Assembly: GCF_000203915.1 (NCBI RefSeq)
Contig: NC_008392.1
Coordinates: 930,001-994,000 of the forward strand
Reading direction: 5' to 3'
Length of the DNA stretch: 64,000 bases
From: Burkholderia ambifaria AMMD
Lineage (GTDB): Bacteria > Pseudomonadota > Gammaproteobacteria > Burkholderiales > Burkholderiaceae
This document shows, in pieces, positions 8,211 to 18,066 of the stretch (position 1 is its first letter; each line of letters begins with the position of its first letter). The notes under the pieces were generated by a model. The model had not been told where the DNA came from and did no database searches. It saw nothing but the letters and a program-made list of their open reading frames with translations. A program made the position numbers and the translations under genes.

Positions 8211-9689
8211 ATGTATATCGGACTCGATCTCGGCACGTCGGGCGTGAAGGCGGTGCTGCTCGACCGCGACGGTGCGGTGCGCGCGAGCGCGAGCCGCCCG
8301 CTGACGGTGAGCCGGCCGCGGCCGCGCTGGTCGGAGCAAGCGCCGCGCGACTGGTGGGACGCGGCATGCGGCGCGCTCGCCGCGCTCGTCGATGAAGCAC
8401 GCGCAGCCGGCATCGATCCGCACGACATCGCCGCGCTGGGGCTGACCGGGCAGATGCATGGCGCGACGCTGCTCGACGCGCAGGGCGACGTGCTGCGCCC
8501 CGCGATTCTCTGGAACGACGGTCGTGCGGATGCGGAGTGCGCGGAACTCGAGCGGCTTGCGCCCGCGCTGCGCACGGTGGCCGGCAACATCGCGATGCCC
8601 GGCTTCACCGCGCCGAAGCTGCTATGGGTGCGCCGTCACGAGCCCGACGTGTTCGCGCGCATCGCGCACGTGCTGTTGCCGAAGGACTATCTGCGCTACC
8701 GGCTGACCGGTGCGTTCGCAACCGATCCGTCGGATGCCGCCGGCACGCTGTGGCTCGACGTCGCGAAGCGCGACTACGACGACGCGCTCCTGGCCGCGTG
8801 CGGGTTGTCGCGCGCGCAGATGCCGACCGTGTTCGAGGGCAACGGCGTGACCGGCACGCTGCTGCCGGCCGTCGCGCGCGCGCTCGGGCTGCGCGAGATC
8901 CCGGTGGTGGCCGGCGGCGGCGACAACGCGGCCGGCGCGGTGGGCGTCGGCATCGTGCGGCCCGGCGATGCGCTGCTGTCGCTCGGCACGTCGGGCGTCT
9001 ATTTCGCGGTGTCGGACGGGTTTCGCGCGAATCCGGAATCGGCGGTGCACAGCTTCTGTCACGCGCTGCCCGATACGTGGCACCTGATGTCGGTGATGCT
9101 CAACGCGGCCGGCTGCCTCGACTTCAGCGCGCAGCTGGCCGGTTACGGCGGCGTCGCGGCGCTGCTCGACGATGCCGAGACGAACGCGCGCACAAGCCGC
9201 CCGTGGTTCCTGCCTTATCTGAGCGGCGAGCGCACGCCACACAACGACGTGAATGCGAAGGGCGTGTTTTACGGGCTCACGCCCGACACGCAGCGTGCGG
9301 ATCTCGCGAACGCGACGCTCGAAGGCGTCGGCTTCGCGCTGCTCGACGGCATCGACGCGCTGCATGCGGCCGGGCTCGCGCCCGACAGCATCACGGTGAT
9401 CGGCGGCGGCTCGCGCAGCGCGTACTGGACGCAGATGCTCGCCGATCTGAGCGGCCGCGCGCTGACGCTGCGCGCGGGCGGCGAAGTGGGGCCGGCGCTG
9501 GGCGCCGCGCGCCTTGCGCGTCTCGCGCTCGAACCGGATGCGTCGCTCGGCGACGTGTGCCCGCAGCCACCGATCGTCGCGGTGCGCGAGCCCGACCTCG
9601 CGCGGCATGCGTGGTATCGCGACGAGCGGCGTCCGACGTTTCGCGCGCTTTACCGCGCGCTCGAACCGGTGTTTGCAACGGGCGCATGA
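8211..9689 (+). CDS. xylB: Xylulokinase
   Basis: This 492-residue FGGY-family kinase phosphorylates xylulose to xylulose 5-phosphate. The N-terminal GLDLGTSGVKAVL phosphate loop, the LTGQMHGATLLD motif typical of xylulokinases, GGGDNAAGAVG, and the C-terminal VIGGGSRSAYWTQMLAD adenosine motif are present in order. The start ATG lies 4 nt after the xylA stop, implying coupled translation. About 100 nt separate it from xylF. It completes the isomerase pathway of xylose use. Confidence 0.96.
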   Translation: MYIGLDLGTSGVKAVLLDRDGAVRASASRPLTVSRPRPRWSEQAPRDWWDAACGALAALVDEARAAGIDPHDIAALGLTGQMHGATLLDAQGDVLRPAILWNDGRADAECAELERLAPALRTVAGNIAMPGFTAPKLLWVRRHEPDVFARIAHVLLPKDYLRYRLTGAFATDPSDAAGTLWLDVAKRDYDDALLAACGLSRAQMPTVFEGNGVTGTLLPAVARALGLREIPVVAGGGDNAAGAVGVGIVRPGDALLSLGTSGVYFAVSDGFRANPESAVHSFCHALPDTWHLMSVMLNAAGCLDFSAQLAGYGGVAALLDDAETNARTSRPWFLPYLSGERTPHNDVNAKGVFYGLTPDTQRADLANATLEGVGFALLDGIDALHAAGLAPDSITVIGGGSRSAYWTQMLADLSGRALTLRAGGEVGPALGAARLARLALEPDASLGDVCPQPPIVAVREPDLARHAWYRDERRPTFRALYRALEPVFATGA

Positions 9690-9788
9690 CGTGCTGATGG
9701 CCTGTGCGTTGCAGTGACTCGATGCGGGCGGCGCATTCCGGCGGCCGCCCGGCGTTCGTGAAGTTGTCCAATAACAAGGAGTGGAGAC

Positions 9789-10817
9789 ATGAAATCCGTG
9801 ACGCGTCGTACCGTATTGAGTTCCCTTGCCGGCGCCGCCGCGCTGGCAATCCTCGCGCTGGGCGCACCGCTCGCGCACGCGAGCAAGGACAAGCCCGAGA
9901 TCGGCTTCTGCATCGACGACCTGCGCGTCGAGCGCTGGTCGCGCGATCGCGATTATTTTGTCGCGGCCGCGACAAAGCTCGGCGCGAAGGTGTCGGTGCA
10001 GTCGGCCGACGCCAGCGAGGCGCGGCAGATTTCCCAGATCGAGAACCTGATCTCGCGCGGCGTCGACGTGATCGTGATCGTGCCGTTCAATTCGAAGACG
10101 CTCGGCAACGTCGTCGCCGAAGCGCGGAAGGCCGGCATCAAGGTCGTGTCGTATGACCGTCTGATCCTCGACGCGGATGTCGACGCGTACATCTCGTTCG
10201 ACAACGAGAAGGTCGGCGAACTGCAGGCGCAGGGCGTGTTCGACGCGAAGCCGAAGGGCAACTACTTCCTGCTCGGCGGCGCGCCGACCGACAACAACGC
10301 GAAGATGCTGCGCGAAGGACAACTGAAGGTGCTGAAGCCGGCGATCGACCGCGGCGACATCAAGCTCGTCGGCCAGCAATGGGTGCCCGAGTGGAGCGCG
10401 TCGACCGCGCTGCGGATCGTCGAGGACGCGCTGACCGCGAACAACAACAAGATCGACGCGATCGTCGCGTCGAACGACGGCACCGCGGGCGGCGCGATCC
10501 AGGCGCTCGCCGCGCAGCATCTGGCCGGCAAGGTGCCGGTGTCCGGGCAGGATGCGGATCTCGCGGCCGTCAAGCGCGTGATCGCCGGCACGCAGACGAT
10601 GACGGTCTACAAGCCGCTGAAGCTGATCGCGAGCGAAGCCGCGAAGCTCGCGGTCGATCTGGCGAAGGGCGCGAAGCCCGCGTTCAACGCGCAATACGAC
10701 AACGGGAAGAAGAAGGTCGACACGGTGCTGCTGCAGCCGACGCTGCTGACGAAGCGCAACGTCGACGTCGTCGTGAAGGACGGCTTCTACACCCAGGCCC
10801 AGCTGGCGAGCCAGTAA
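9789..10817 (+). CDS. xylF: Xylose ABC transporter periplasmic binding protein
   Basis: This 342-residue periplasmic sugar-binding protein (Peripla_BP_4) has a clear signal peptide ([20 protein letters not shown], cleavage near LAHA-SKD). The mature N terminus [20 protein letters not shown] and later [20 protein letters not shown] match XylF rather than RbsB or AraF. The start has AAGGAG 7 nt upstream, the strongest Shine-Dalgarno in the operon, as expected for an abundant binding protein. It captures xylose for XylGH. Confidence 0.95.
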   Translation: MKSVTRRTVLSSLAGAAALAILALGAPLAHASKDKPEIGFCIDDLRVERWSRDRDYFVAAATKLGAKVSVQSADASEARQISQIENLISRGVDVIVIVPFNSKTLGNVVAEARKAGIKVVSYDRLILDADVDAYISFDNEKVGELQAQGVFDAKPKGNYFLLGGAPTDNNAKMLREGQLKVLKPAIDRGDIKLVGQQWVPEWSASTALRIVEDALTANNNKIDAIVASNDGTAGGAIQALAAQHLAGKVPVSGQDADLAAVKRVIAGTQTMTVYKPLKLIASEAAKLAVDLAKGAKPAFNAQYDNGKKKVDTVLLQPTLLTKRNVDVVVKDGFYTQAQLASQ

Positions 10818-10888
10818 CGGCACGACGGCGGCGATGCACGCGGCCGGCCGGGCGGGCGGCCGCGTGCACACTGCGAGGCGATGAACGT

Positions 10889-12448
10889 ATGACCGAACCC
10901 TTGCTGACGATGCGCGGCATCGTCAAGGCATTCGACGGCGTGAAGGCGCTCGACGGAATCGACCTGACCGTGCGTCCGGGCGAGTGCGTCGGCCTGTGCG
11001 GCGAGAACGGCGCCGGCAAGTCGACGCTGATGAAGGTGCTGTCGGGCGTCTACCCGCACGGCACGTGGGACGGCGAGATCCGCTGGGAAGGCGCGCCGCT
11101 CGTCGCGTCCGGCGTGCGCGACACCGAGCGCGCGGGCATCGTGATCATTCATCAGGAGCTGATGCTCGTGCCCGAGCTGTCGGTGGCCGAGAACATTTTT
11201 CTCGGCAACGAGATCACGCTGCCCGGCGGGCGCATGCACTATGCGGAGATGGTGCGGCGTTCGGAAGCGCTGCTGCGCGACCTGCGGATCGACGCGATCA
11301 ACGTCGCGCAGCCGGTGATGAACTACGGCGGCGGCCACCAGCAGCTGATCGAGATCGCGAAGGCGCTGAACAAGCGCGCGAAGCTGCTGATCCTCGACGA
11401 GCCGTCGTCGTCGCTGAGCGCCGCCGAGACGCGCATCCTGCTCGACATCGTGCGCGACCTGAAGCGTCGCGGTGTCGCTTGCGTGTACATCTCGCACAAG
11501 CTCGACGAAGTCGACGCGGTATGCGACACCGTGACCGTGATCCGCGACGGCCGCCATGTCGCGACCGAGCCGATGAGTACGCTGACCACCGACCGGATCA
11601 TCGCGATGATGGTCGGCCGCGAGATTCGCAACCTGTATCCGCGCGAGCCGCACGAGATCGGCGACGTCGTGCTGGAGGCACGCAACGTGACCTGTCACGA
11701 CGTGGCCAACCCGCGCCGCAAGCGCGTCGACGACGTATCGTTCGCCGTGCGGCGCGGCGAGATCCTCGGCGTCGCCGGGCTCGTCGGCGCGGGGCGCACC
11801 GAGCTGATGCAGGCGATCTTCGGCGCGTATCCGGGCGCGAGCACGGCGAGCATTCGGATGAACGGCCGGCCGCTCGCGATCCGCGCGCCGGCCGATGCGA
11901 TCCGCGCGGGCATCGCGATGGTGCCGGAGGACCGCAAGCGCCACGGGATCGTGCCGCAGCTCGGCGTGGGCCACAACATCACGCTGTCGGTGCTGCGCCG
12001 TTTCGCGACGCGCGGACGGATCGACGCGGCCGCCGAGCTCGATGCGATTCGCACGGAGATGCAGCGGCTGTCGGTGCGCGCCGCGCATCCGTTCCTGCCG
12101 ATCGCGAGCCTGTCCGGCGGCAACCAGCAGAAGGCGGTGCTCGCCAGGATGCTGCTGGCCGACCCGCAGGTGCTGATCCTCGACGAACCGACCCGCGGCG
12201 TCGACGTCGGCGCGAAGGCGGAGATCTATCGGCTGATCTTTGCGCTCGCGAAACGCGGCGTCGCGCTGATCGTCGTGTCGTCGGAGTTGCCGGAAGTGCT
12301 CGGGCTGGCCGATCGCGTGCTCGTGATCGGCGAGGGCGAGCTGCGCGGCGATTTCGTGAACGACGGCCTCACGCAGGAACAGATCCTCGGCGCCGCGCTG
12401 ACGCCCGCGCGGCGTCCGGCCGAACCCATTGCAGCGAGTAACCCATGA
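10889..12448 (+). CDS. xylG: Xylose ABC transporter ATP-binding protein (double nucleotide-binding domain)
   Basis: This 519-residue ATPase has two tandem sugar-type nucleotide-binding domains. The first has Walker [10 protein letters not shown] and Walker [12 protein letters not shown]. The second has [10 protein letters not shown] in the degenerate Walker A position, signature [15 protein letters not shown] and [15 protein letters not shown]. That is the standard CUT2 (XylG/RbsA) layout. The chosen ATG follows a short out-of-frame ATG; the frame extends upstream across the xylF-xylG spacer without similarity to ATPases. Its stop overlaps the xylH start (ATGA). Confidence 0.95.
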   Translation: MTEPLLTMRGIVKAFDGVKALDGIDLTVRPGECVGLCGENGAGKSTLMKVLSGVYPHGTWDGEIRWEGAPLVASGVRDTERAGIVIIHQELMLVPELSVAENIFLGNEITLPGGRMHYAEMVRRSEALLRDLRIDAINVAQPVMNYGGGHQQLIEIAKALNKRAKLLILDEPSSSLSAAETRILLDIVRDLKRRGVACVYISHKLDEVDAVCDTVTVIRDGRHVATEPMSTLTTDRIIAMMVGREIRNLYPREPHEIGDVVLEARNVTCHDVANPRRKRVDDVSFAVRRGEILGVAGLVGAGRTELMQAIFGAYPGASTASIRMNGRPLAIRAPADAIRAGIAMVPEDRKRHGIVPQLGVGHNITLSVLRRFATRGRIDAAAELDAIRTEMQRLSVRAAHPFLPIASLSGGNQQKAVLARMLLADPQVLILDEPTRGVDVGAKAEIYRLIFALAKRGVALIVVSSELPEVLGLADRVLVIGEGELRGDFVNDGLTQEQILGAALTPARRPAEPIAASNP

Positions 12449-13644
12449 ATACCGAACTGTCTTCCTCTTCCGCCGTGCCGCCGGACGCCGACGCGCGCCG
12501 CGGGCACCGCCATCCGTTGCGTCAGGTCTTCGTGCGCTACAAGGTGCTCGCGCTGCTGTTCGCGGTCGCGGCGATCTGGGTGTTCTTTTCGGTGCTGACC
12601 GACGGGGCATTCGTCACGCCGCGCAACGTGTCGAACCTGCTGCGGCAGATGTCGATCACCGGAATGCTCGCGTGCGGGATGGTGTTCGTGATCATCGCGG
12701 GCGAGATCGACCTGTCGGTCGGCTCGTTGCTCGGGCTGCTCGGCGGCGTCGCGGCGATCCTCGACGTCAATCGGCACTGGCCCGTCGCCGCGACGGTGCC
12801 GGCGGTGCTCGCGCTCGGCGTGCTGGTCGGGTTGTTCAACGGCTGGTGGTCGACCTACCGTCGCGTGCCGTCGTTCATCGTCGGGCTGGGCGGAATGCTC
12901 GCGTTCCGCGGCATCCTGCTCGGCGTGACGGGCGGCTCGACGATCGCGCCGGTGTCCGACGGCTTCGTGTTCATCGGTCAGGGCTACCTGCCGCGCATGG
13001 CGGGCGACGGCCTCGCGCTGCTGCTGTTCGCGCTCGTCGCGCTGCTGGTCGTCCGGCAGCGCGGCACGCGGCGCCGTTACCGGCTCGCGGTCGCGCCGCT
13101 GTGGCAGGACGTCGCGAAGGTCGTCGGCGCCGGGGCCGTGCTGTTCGCGTTCGTCGCGATGCTCGACCGCTACGGCGGCATTCCCGTGCCCGTGCTGCTG
13201 CTGCTCGCGCTGCTCGGCGCGTTCTCGTGGATCGCGACGCAGACCGTGTTCGGCCGACGCATCTATGCGGTGGGTTCGAACCTGGAGGCGACGCGGCTGT
13301 CGGGCGTCGATACGGATCGCGTGAAGCTGGCGATCTTCGCGCTGATGGGGCTGATGTGCGCGTTCGCGGGGATCATCAATACCGCGCGGCTCGCGGCCGG
13401 CTCGCCGTCGGCCGGCACGATGGGCGAACTCGACGCGATCGCCGCGTGCTTCATCGGCGGCACGTCGATGCGCGGCGGGTCGGGCACCGTCTATGGCGCG
13501 CTGATCGGTGCGCTCGTGATGGCGAGCCTCGACAACGGGATGTCGATGCTCGACGTCGACGCGTACTGGCAGATGATCGTCAAGGGCGCGGTGCTGGTAC
13601 TGGCGGTGTGGATCGACGTGGTGTCGCGTTCGAACCGGCGGTGA
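12445..13644 (+). CDS. xylH: Xylose ABC transporter permease
   Basis: This 399-residue CUT2-type inner-membrane permease has about ten hydrophobic helices. The conserved cytoplasmic motif [19 protein letters not shown] and the C-terminal [19 protein letters not shown] are the XylH/RbsC coupling signatures. It has a Ser-rich cytoplasmic N terminus. The start overlaps the xylG stop by 4 nt. It is the last gene of the operon and its stop lies 18 nt from the converging LysR gene, with no strong terminator visible between them. Confidence 0.95.
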   Translation: MNTELSSSSAVPPDADARRGHRHPLRQVFVRYKVLALLFAVAAIWVFFSVLTDGAFVTPRNVSNLLRQMSITGMLACGMVFVIIAGEIDLSVGSLLGLLGGVAAILDVNRHWPVAATVPAVLALGVLVGLFNGWWSTYRRVPSFIVGLGGMLAFRGILLGVTGGSTIAPVSDGFVFIGQGYLPRMAGDGLALLLFALVALLVVRQRGTRRRYRLAVAPLWQDVAKVVGAGAVLFAFVAMLDRYGGIPVPVLLLLALLGAFSWIATQTVFGRRIYAVGSNLEATRLSGVDTDRVKLAIFALMGLMCAFAGIINTARLAAGSPSAGTMGELDAIAACFIGGTSMRGGSGTVYGALIGALVMASLDNGMSMLDVDAYWQMIVKGAVLVLAVWIDVVSRSNRR

Positions 13645-13662
13645 GGTGTCGTTCTATCCCTT

Positions 13663-14565
13663 CTATCCCGCCTCGGCCTTGATGAAATCGACGAAGGCGC
13701 GCAGGGGAGCCGGTACGAAACGTCGCCCCGGGTAGTAAAGATACGGGCCCGAGAATGGCCGCCACCAGCCGTCGAGCACCGGCTCGAGCGCGCCGCTCGC
13801 GAAGTACGGGCGCAGCCAGTCTTCGTACAGATGCACGATGCCGAGCCCCGCACAGGCCGCGTCCACGATGAGATCGACGGCGCCGCCGATCTGCACGACG
13901 AGCGGGCCCGACGGCTCCACGCGCACCACTTCGCCGTCGCGCTCGTATTCCCACGCCGGCATCGCGCCGCTCGCGAAGCGGCCGCGCAGGCATGCGTGAT
14001 CGAGCAAGTCGCGCGGATGGGCGGGGCGGCCGCGCCGGTCGAGATAGGCGGGCGCCGCGGCGGTCGCGAGGCGTTGCGACCGCGGGCCGATCGGCACGGC
14101 GATCATGTCCTGTTCGAGGCGCTCGTCGTAGCGAATGCCGGCGTCGCAGCCGGCCGCGAGGATATCGACGAAGCTTTCGTCGGCCACGACCTCGAGCCGT
14201 ATCTCCGGATACGCATCGAGAAAGCGCGGGACGATCGACGGCAGCACGAGCCGCGCCGCGCTCATCGGAACGTTGAGCTTCAGCGTGCCGACCGGCTTCT
14301 CGCGGAACGTGTTCACCACGTCGAGCGCCGCCTCCACCTCGCTCAGCGCCGGCGTGAGCCGTGCGAGCAGACGCGCGCCGGCTTCGGTCGGCGACACGCT
14401 GCGCGTCGTGCGGTGCAGCAGCCGCACACCCAGTTGCGCCTCCAGCCTGCGGACCGCTTCGCTGAGCCCCGATGCACTGGCGTTGGCCACGCGCGCAGCC
14501 TCGCGGAAGCCCTTCGCGCGCGCCACCGCCACGAACGCGTTCAGATCGCCGAGATCGACTTGCAT
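13663..14565 (-). CDS. LysR-family transcriptional regulator (divergent from the PdxI-like reductase)
   Basis: This 300-residue LysR regulator has an N-terminal winged helix (residues 3-62, FREAARVANASASGLSEAVRR, joined to RRLEAQLGVRLLHRTTRSVSPTEAG) and a substrate-binding domain from about residue 90. The ATG at 14565 begins the family start MQVDLGDLNAFV and has a purine-rich AAAAGG upstream. It is divergent from the aldo-keto reductase with a 99-nt spacer, the usual arrangement for a LysR protein controlling its neighbour. The ligand cannot be told from sequence. Confidence 0.9.
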   Translation of the reverse strand: MQVDLGDLNAFVAVARAKGFREAARVANASASGLSEAVRRLEAQLGVRLLHRTTRSVSPTEAGARLLARLTPALSEVEAALDVVNTFREKPVGTLKLNVPMSAARLVLPSIVPRFLDAYPEIRLEVVADESFVDILAAGCDAGIRYDERLEQDMIAVPIGPRSQRLATAAAPAYLDRRGRPAHPRDLLDHACLRGRFASGAMPAWEYERDGEVVRVEPSGPLVVQIGGAVDLIVDAACAGLGIVHLYEDWLRPYFASGALEPVLDGWWRPFSGPYLYYPGRRFVPAPLRAFVDFIKAEAG

Positions 14566-14664
14566 TGTTCGCCTTTTCGTACAGGTTGTGCGCATTATGA
14601 CCGCTTATCGTGCAGCGCCGCGCGGCGTAACCTGCGATTCACTCGTTCATACAGGAGCACGATC

Positions 14665-15540
14665 ATGTCCCCCGTCGTTCAATCCGGCACGTTTTCCCTG
14701 GCGGGCCGCCGCGTTCATCGCCTCGGTTATGGCGCAATGCAATTGGCCGGGACGGGCGTGTTCGGGCCGCCGAAGGATCGCGACGCGGCGCTCGCCGTGC
14801 TGCGCGAAGCCGTCGAAGCGGGCGTCGATCACATCGACACCAGCGACTTTTATGGACCACATGTGACGAACCAGCTGATTCGCGACGCGTTGCATCCGTA
14901 TCGCGACGATCTGCTGATCGTGACGAAGATCGGCGCGACGCGCGGCGACGATGGTTCGTGGCTGCCGGCGTTCTCTGCCCAGGCGCTTGCGGCCGCCGTG
15001 CACGACAACCTGCGCAACCTGGGTCTCGACGTGCTCGACGTCGTCAATCTGCGGATCATGTTCGACGTGCACGGGCCGGCCGAGGGCTCCATCGAGGCGC
15101 CGCTGTCCGCGCTGGCTGAGCTGCAGCGGCAGGGCCTCGTGCGACACATCGGGCTGAGCAACGTCACGGCCGCGCAGATCGCGGAAGGCCGGCGGATCTG
15201 CGACATCGCGTGCGTGCAGAATCACTACAACCTCGCGCATCGCGACGACGATGAACTGATCGATGCGCTGGGTCGCGACGGCATTGCCTACGTACCGTAC
15301 TTTCCGCTTGGCGGCTTCAATCCGTTGCAGTCGTCGACGCTCGACGCGGTCGCCGCGCGGCTCGGCGCGACGCGGATGCAGACAGCGCTCGCGTGGCTGC
15401 TGCGCCGCGCGCCGAACATCCTGCTGATTCCGGGAACGTCGTCGGTCGCGCATCTGCGCGAGAATCTCGCGGCCGGTGCGCTGGTGTTGCCGGACGATGC
15501 GGTGCGCGAACTCGACGGGGTCGGGGCTGCTGGCGGTTGA
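14665..15540 (+). CDS. pdxI: Aldo-keto reductase, homologue of E. coli YdbC/PdxI (pyridoxal reductase)
   Basis: This 291-residue NADPH-dependent (beta/alpha)8 aldo-keto reductase follows E. coli YdbC, now PdxI (pyridoxine 4-dehydrogenase), nearly block for block from memory: HRLGYGAMQLAGTGVFGPP, HIDTSDFYGPHVTNQLIR (catalytic Asp and Tyr), LLIVTKIG (Lys), VHDNLRNLGLDVLDVVNLR, FFPLGGF-type and ILLIPGTSSVAHLRENLA (cofactor phosphate). The start has CAGGAG 7 nt upstream; the frame extends further upstream but lacks similarity. The role in vitamin B6 salvage is transferred from the E. coli enzyme. Confidence 0.85.
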   Translation: MSPVVQSGTFSLAGRRVHRLGYGAMQLAGTGVFGPPKDRDAALAVLREAVEAGVDHIDTSDFYGPHVTNQLIRDALHPYRDDLLIVTKIGATRGDDGSWLPAFSAQALAAAVHDNLRNLGLDVLDVVNLRIMFDVHGPAEGSIEAPLSALAELQRQGLVRHIGLSNVTAAQIAEGRRICDIACVQNHYNLAHRDDDELIDALGRDGIAYVPYFPLGGFNPLQSSTLDAVAARLGATRMQTALAWLLRRAPNILLIPGTSSVAHLRENLAAGALVLPDDAVRELDGVGAAGG

Positions 15541-15607
15541 CGCGGGCGTGCGCGCAGGTGTCGTACATCGCATCGTACGGCCGCTGCGTCCGCGCCGGCC
15601 GCCGAAT

Positions 15608-16006
15608 TCAGCGAGCCTGACCCAGTTGCTCGTCGATCGTGCGCGTCAACGGTGACTCGACATCGCCGGTGTGCTTCGTCTGCACGGGCTCGATCAGCAC
15701 GATCCAGCATTCGTCGTCGGCGACGGGGTTATGCTGCGTGCCGCGCGGCACCACGTGCATCGAGCCGGCGGGCAAGTCGACGACGCGGCCGCCTTCATAC
15801 TCGATCCTCAGGTGCCCGCGCACGACGAAGAACAGCTCGTCTTCATGCGCATGGTCGTGCCACACGAGCTGACCGCGAACCTTCGCGACTTTCACATACT
15901 GATCGTTGACCTGCGCGACGACCTTGGGCGACCAGTATTCGGATACATCGGCGAAGGCAGCCTCGAGGTCGAACGATTCGGCGAACGCAGCGGCGGGAAT
16001 AGTCAT
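15608..16006 (-). CDS. Single-domain cupin protein
   Basis: This 132-residue protein has one conserved beta-barrel cupin domain. Motif 1 is HDHAHEDELFFVVRG, with two His and a Glu as probable metal ligands. Motif 2 is AGSMHVVPRGTQHNPVA, with the third His. The ATG at 16006 (MTIPAAAFAES) has AGGAG upstream. The N-terminal half contains an all-alpha segment. Similar small cupins are often annotated as mannose-6-phosphate-isomerase-like or unknown. It converges with the PdxI-like gene and is followed upstream by the NmrA-like gene on the same strand, 131 nt away. Substrate unknown. Confidence 0.85.
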   Translation of the reverse strand: MTIPAAAFAESFDLEAAFADVSEYWSPKVVAQVNDQYVKVAKVRGQLVWHDHAHEDELFFVVRGHLRIEYEGGRVVDLPAGSMHVVPRGTQHNPVADDECWIVLIEPVQTKHTGDVESPLTRTIDEQLGQAR

Positions 16007-16137
16007 CTCGTCTCCTGATCCAGTTGTGGCATGCGGGATCGAAACCGGCACGTTGCCGATTCATCGATATGTGGGGGCCAGGCCGATTATATTGACGCCG
16101 CCGTGACGGCGCACGACGGCGTCGCACCGCGCCGCGC

Positions 16138-17001
16138 TCAGCGGACCAGCGCTGCCGCGAAGTCGCGGTACGCGTGCAGCGGGCGGCCGAGGATCGCGGT
16201 CAGCCGCTCGACATCGCCGGCCTGAGGCACCATCCCGTCGCTGACGTAGCGTTCGGCCATCAGGCGCATCTCGTAGGCCATCCATTTCGGCATGAAATTC
16301 GCGAAATTGCTTTCGAACGCCGTGGGATCGTCGCCGCCGTAGGCTACCGGGCGGCCAAGCAGCTCCGACCAGATCGACGCCAGCTCCGGGCCCGTCAGCG
16401 TGTCGGGCCCGACCAGGTTGATGGTCTCGACCGGCAGCTTGCCGGGCGCGTCGTTGAGGCGGATCAGCTCGATCGCCGCGACTTCCGCGATGTCGCGCAC
16501 GTCGACCATCGCGACGCCCTTGCTGCCGATCGGAATCGGGTAGACACCGTGATCGACGATTGTGTCCTTGATCATTAGTTCGTTGTCCATGAAATATGCA
16601 GGGCGCAGGATCGTCGCGCTGAATCCCATCTGATCGATCATCCGCTCGGCGCCGGATTTCACCGCGAAGTGCGGCACGTTGACGAAGCGGTCGGCATCGA
16701 AGACCGACAGATAGACGACGCGCTCGATACCCGCCTCGCGTGCAAGATTCAGCGCGATCAGCGCATGCGTGAATTCGTCGCCCGCCACGCCGTTGAGCAG
16801 GAACAGCGTGCGCACGCCGGAGAAGGCCGTGCGCAGCGAGTCGATATCGAGCATGTCGCCCTGAACGACGCTCACCGCCGCCGGAAAATCGGCTTTGGAC
16901 GGATCGCGCACCAGCACGCGCACGTCGGCGCCGCGCTGGACGAGTTGATGGACGACCTGGCGGCCGACACGGCCGGTGGCGCCGGTAACGAGAATGGTCA
17001 T
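16138..17001 (-). CDS. NmrA-type NAD(P)-binding SDR family protein
   Basis: This 287-residue atypical short-chain dehydrogenase-fold protein has an N-terminal MTILVTGATGRVGRQVV dinucleotide-binding loop. VRVLVRDPSKADFP suits recognition of the NADP phosphate. ERVVYLSVFDAD and ATILRPAYFMDN follow. It lacks a clear YxxxK pair, as is usual for NmrA/HSCARG relatives, which act as redox sensors or quinone reductases. It is divergent from a LysR gene with a 110-nt spacer holding an inverted repeat, so the LysR protein is its likely regulator. The true substrate is not deducible. Confidence 0.85.
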   Translation of the reverse strand: MTILVTGATGRVGRQVVHQLVQRGADVRVLVRDPSKADFPAAVSVVQGDMLDIDSLRTAFSGVRTLFLLNGVAGDEFTHALIALNLAREAGIERVVYLSVFDADRFVNVPHFAVKSGAERMIDQMGFSATILRPAYFMDNELMIKDTIVDHGVYPIPIGSKGVAMVDVRDIAEVAAIELIRLNDAPGKLPVETINLVGPDTLTGPELASIWSELLGRPVAYGGDDPTAFESNFANFMPKWMAYEMRLMAERYVSDGMVPQAGDVERLTAILGRPLHAYRDFAAALVR

Positions 17002-17057
17002 GATGTTCGCTCCTGGGAGTACGGTTGGGTTGACTGCCCACGTAAGTTAGGTGATCC

Positions 17058-17079
17058 ACACATGATCCGGAAGATGTGT
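17058..17079. promoter_or_regulatory. Inverted repeat between divergent NmrA-like and LysR genes, candidate LysR box
   Basis: ACACAT at 17058-17063 and ATGTGT at 17074-17079 form a 6-bp inverted repeat with a 10-nt spacer, inside the 110-nt divergent spacer and 32 nt upstream of the LysR start. The T-N11-A geometry expected for LysR-type activators is compatible. No other repeat in the spacer is as good. Confidence 0.45.
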
Positions 17080-17111
17080 TAAATAGACTCGGTGTCTCAC
17101 AGGTGGAACAC

Positions 17112-18011
17112 ATGGACCTGCTCGCTCTCGCCGATTTCAATCTCGTCGCCCGTCATGGCAGCTTTGGGGAAGCCGCACGCGCGGCGGGGCGCCCGAAGGC
17201 GACGCTGTCGCGCCGCGTCACGGAACTGGAGAACAGTCTCGCGTTGCGCCTGTTCGAGCGCGGCTCGCGCGGCGTGACGCTCACGCAGGAAGGGCGCGCA
17301 CTTTACGAGCGCACGGGCGCGTTGCTCGCCGAGCTGGCCGACAGCGCATCGGCGATCGCATCGCGCGGCGAGCGGCCGCACGGCCGGCTGCGCATCAGCG
17401 CGCCGATGCTCTTTTCGCACTTCGCGATGGGCAAGCTGGTGGCGACGTTTGCGTTGAAATATCCGGACGTGCGGGTGGAAGTCACGACGGAAGACCGGCC
17501 GGTCGACATGATCGACGAAGGCTACGACCTCGTGATTCGCGTGAACCCCGACCCGGACGAAAGCCTGATCGGGCGTGTGTTCCTGCGCGATCGGCTGGTG
17601 GTCGTGGCGACGCCGGCGCTGGCACGGCCGAGCGGCGACGCGGCAGCGCCGGCCGTGGTTCGCGGCACCGACGACAGGCGCGCCGCATGGGACGTCACGG
17701 GCCCGGCCGCGACGTCACGCATCGCGATCGAGCCGGTGGCCCGGCTGTCGTCGCTGATCATGGTGCGCGATACGGTCCGGCTCGGGCTGGGCGCCGCTTG
17801 CCTGCCGGTGTCGCTCGTGAGCGGCGATCTCGCCGCCGGCACGCTCGTCAGTTGGGGCGACGTGCCGGGGCCCGACATCGCACTGTGGGCGCTGTATCCT
17901 TCCAGGCGATTGTTGAGCGCGCGCGTGTCCGCGTTTCTCGATCACCTCAAGAGCGCGTTTCCGTCGGGCACCCCACAAGAACTGGCCGCCTATATCGACG
18001 CGCGCCAGTGA
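17112..18011 (+). CDS. LysR-family transcriptional regulator
   Basis: This 299-residue LysR protein has an N-terminal helix-turn-helix (residues about 4-62, FNLVARHGSFGEAARAAGRP followed by KATLSRRVTELENSLALRLF) and a periplasmic-binding-like effector domain from RLRISAPMLFSHFAMGKLVA onward. The subgroup with DRPVDMIDEGYDLVIRV often controls divergent oxidoreductases. The ATG at 17112 (MDLLALADF) has AGGTGG upstream and fits the family length; the frame is open 12 codons further back. It is divergent from the NmrA-like gene. Confidence 0.9.
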   Translation: MDLLALADFNLVARHGSFGEAARAAGRPKATLSRRVTELENSLALRLFERGSRGVTLTQEGRALYERTGALLAELADSASAIASRGERPHGRLRISAPMLFSHFAMGKLVATFALKYPDVRVEVTTEDRPVDMIDEGYDLVIRVNPDPDESLIGRVFLRDRLVVVATPALARPSGDAAAPAVVRGTDDRRAAWDVTGPAATSRIAIEPVARLSSLIMVRDTVRLGLGAACLPVSLVSGDLAAGTLVSWGDVPGPDIALWALYPSRRLLSARVSAFLDHLKSAFPSGTPQELAAYIDARQ

Positions 18012-18016
18012 CACCG

Positions 18017-18030
18017 CGCCGCGCGCGGCG
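18017..18030. terminator. GC palindrome between convergent genes, possible bidirectional terminator
   Basis: CGCCGCGCGCGGCG is a perfect 14-bp palindrome in the 55-nt gap between the LysR gene (+) and the small membrane-protein gene (-). It would fold into a short GC stem but has no loop-optimised structure and no T tract on either strand. In DNA this GC-rich such palindromes also arise by chance, so the call is weak. Confidence 0.25.
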
Positions 18031-18066
18031 TGGGGTTCGCGATACCGCGGCGGCGCGTGTGTTGCG

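Noticed and set aside
8622..10871. A 749-codon minus-strand frame opposite xylB and xylF
   Set aside because: It is a shadow with no motif or ribosome-binding site, while both plus-strand genes are clear family members.
12429..13682. A long plus-strand frame overlapping xylH in another frame
   Set aside because: xylH has family motifs and proper coupling to xylG. The alternative frame is Arg-rich with no similarity and would need to share the same DNA.
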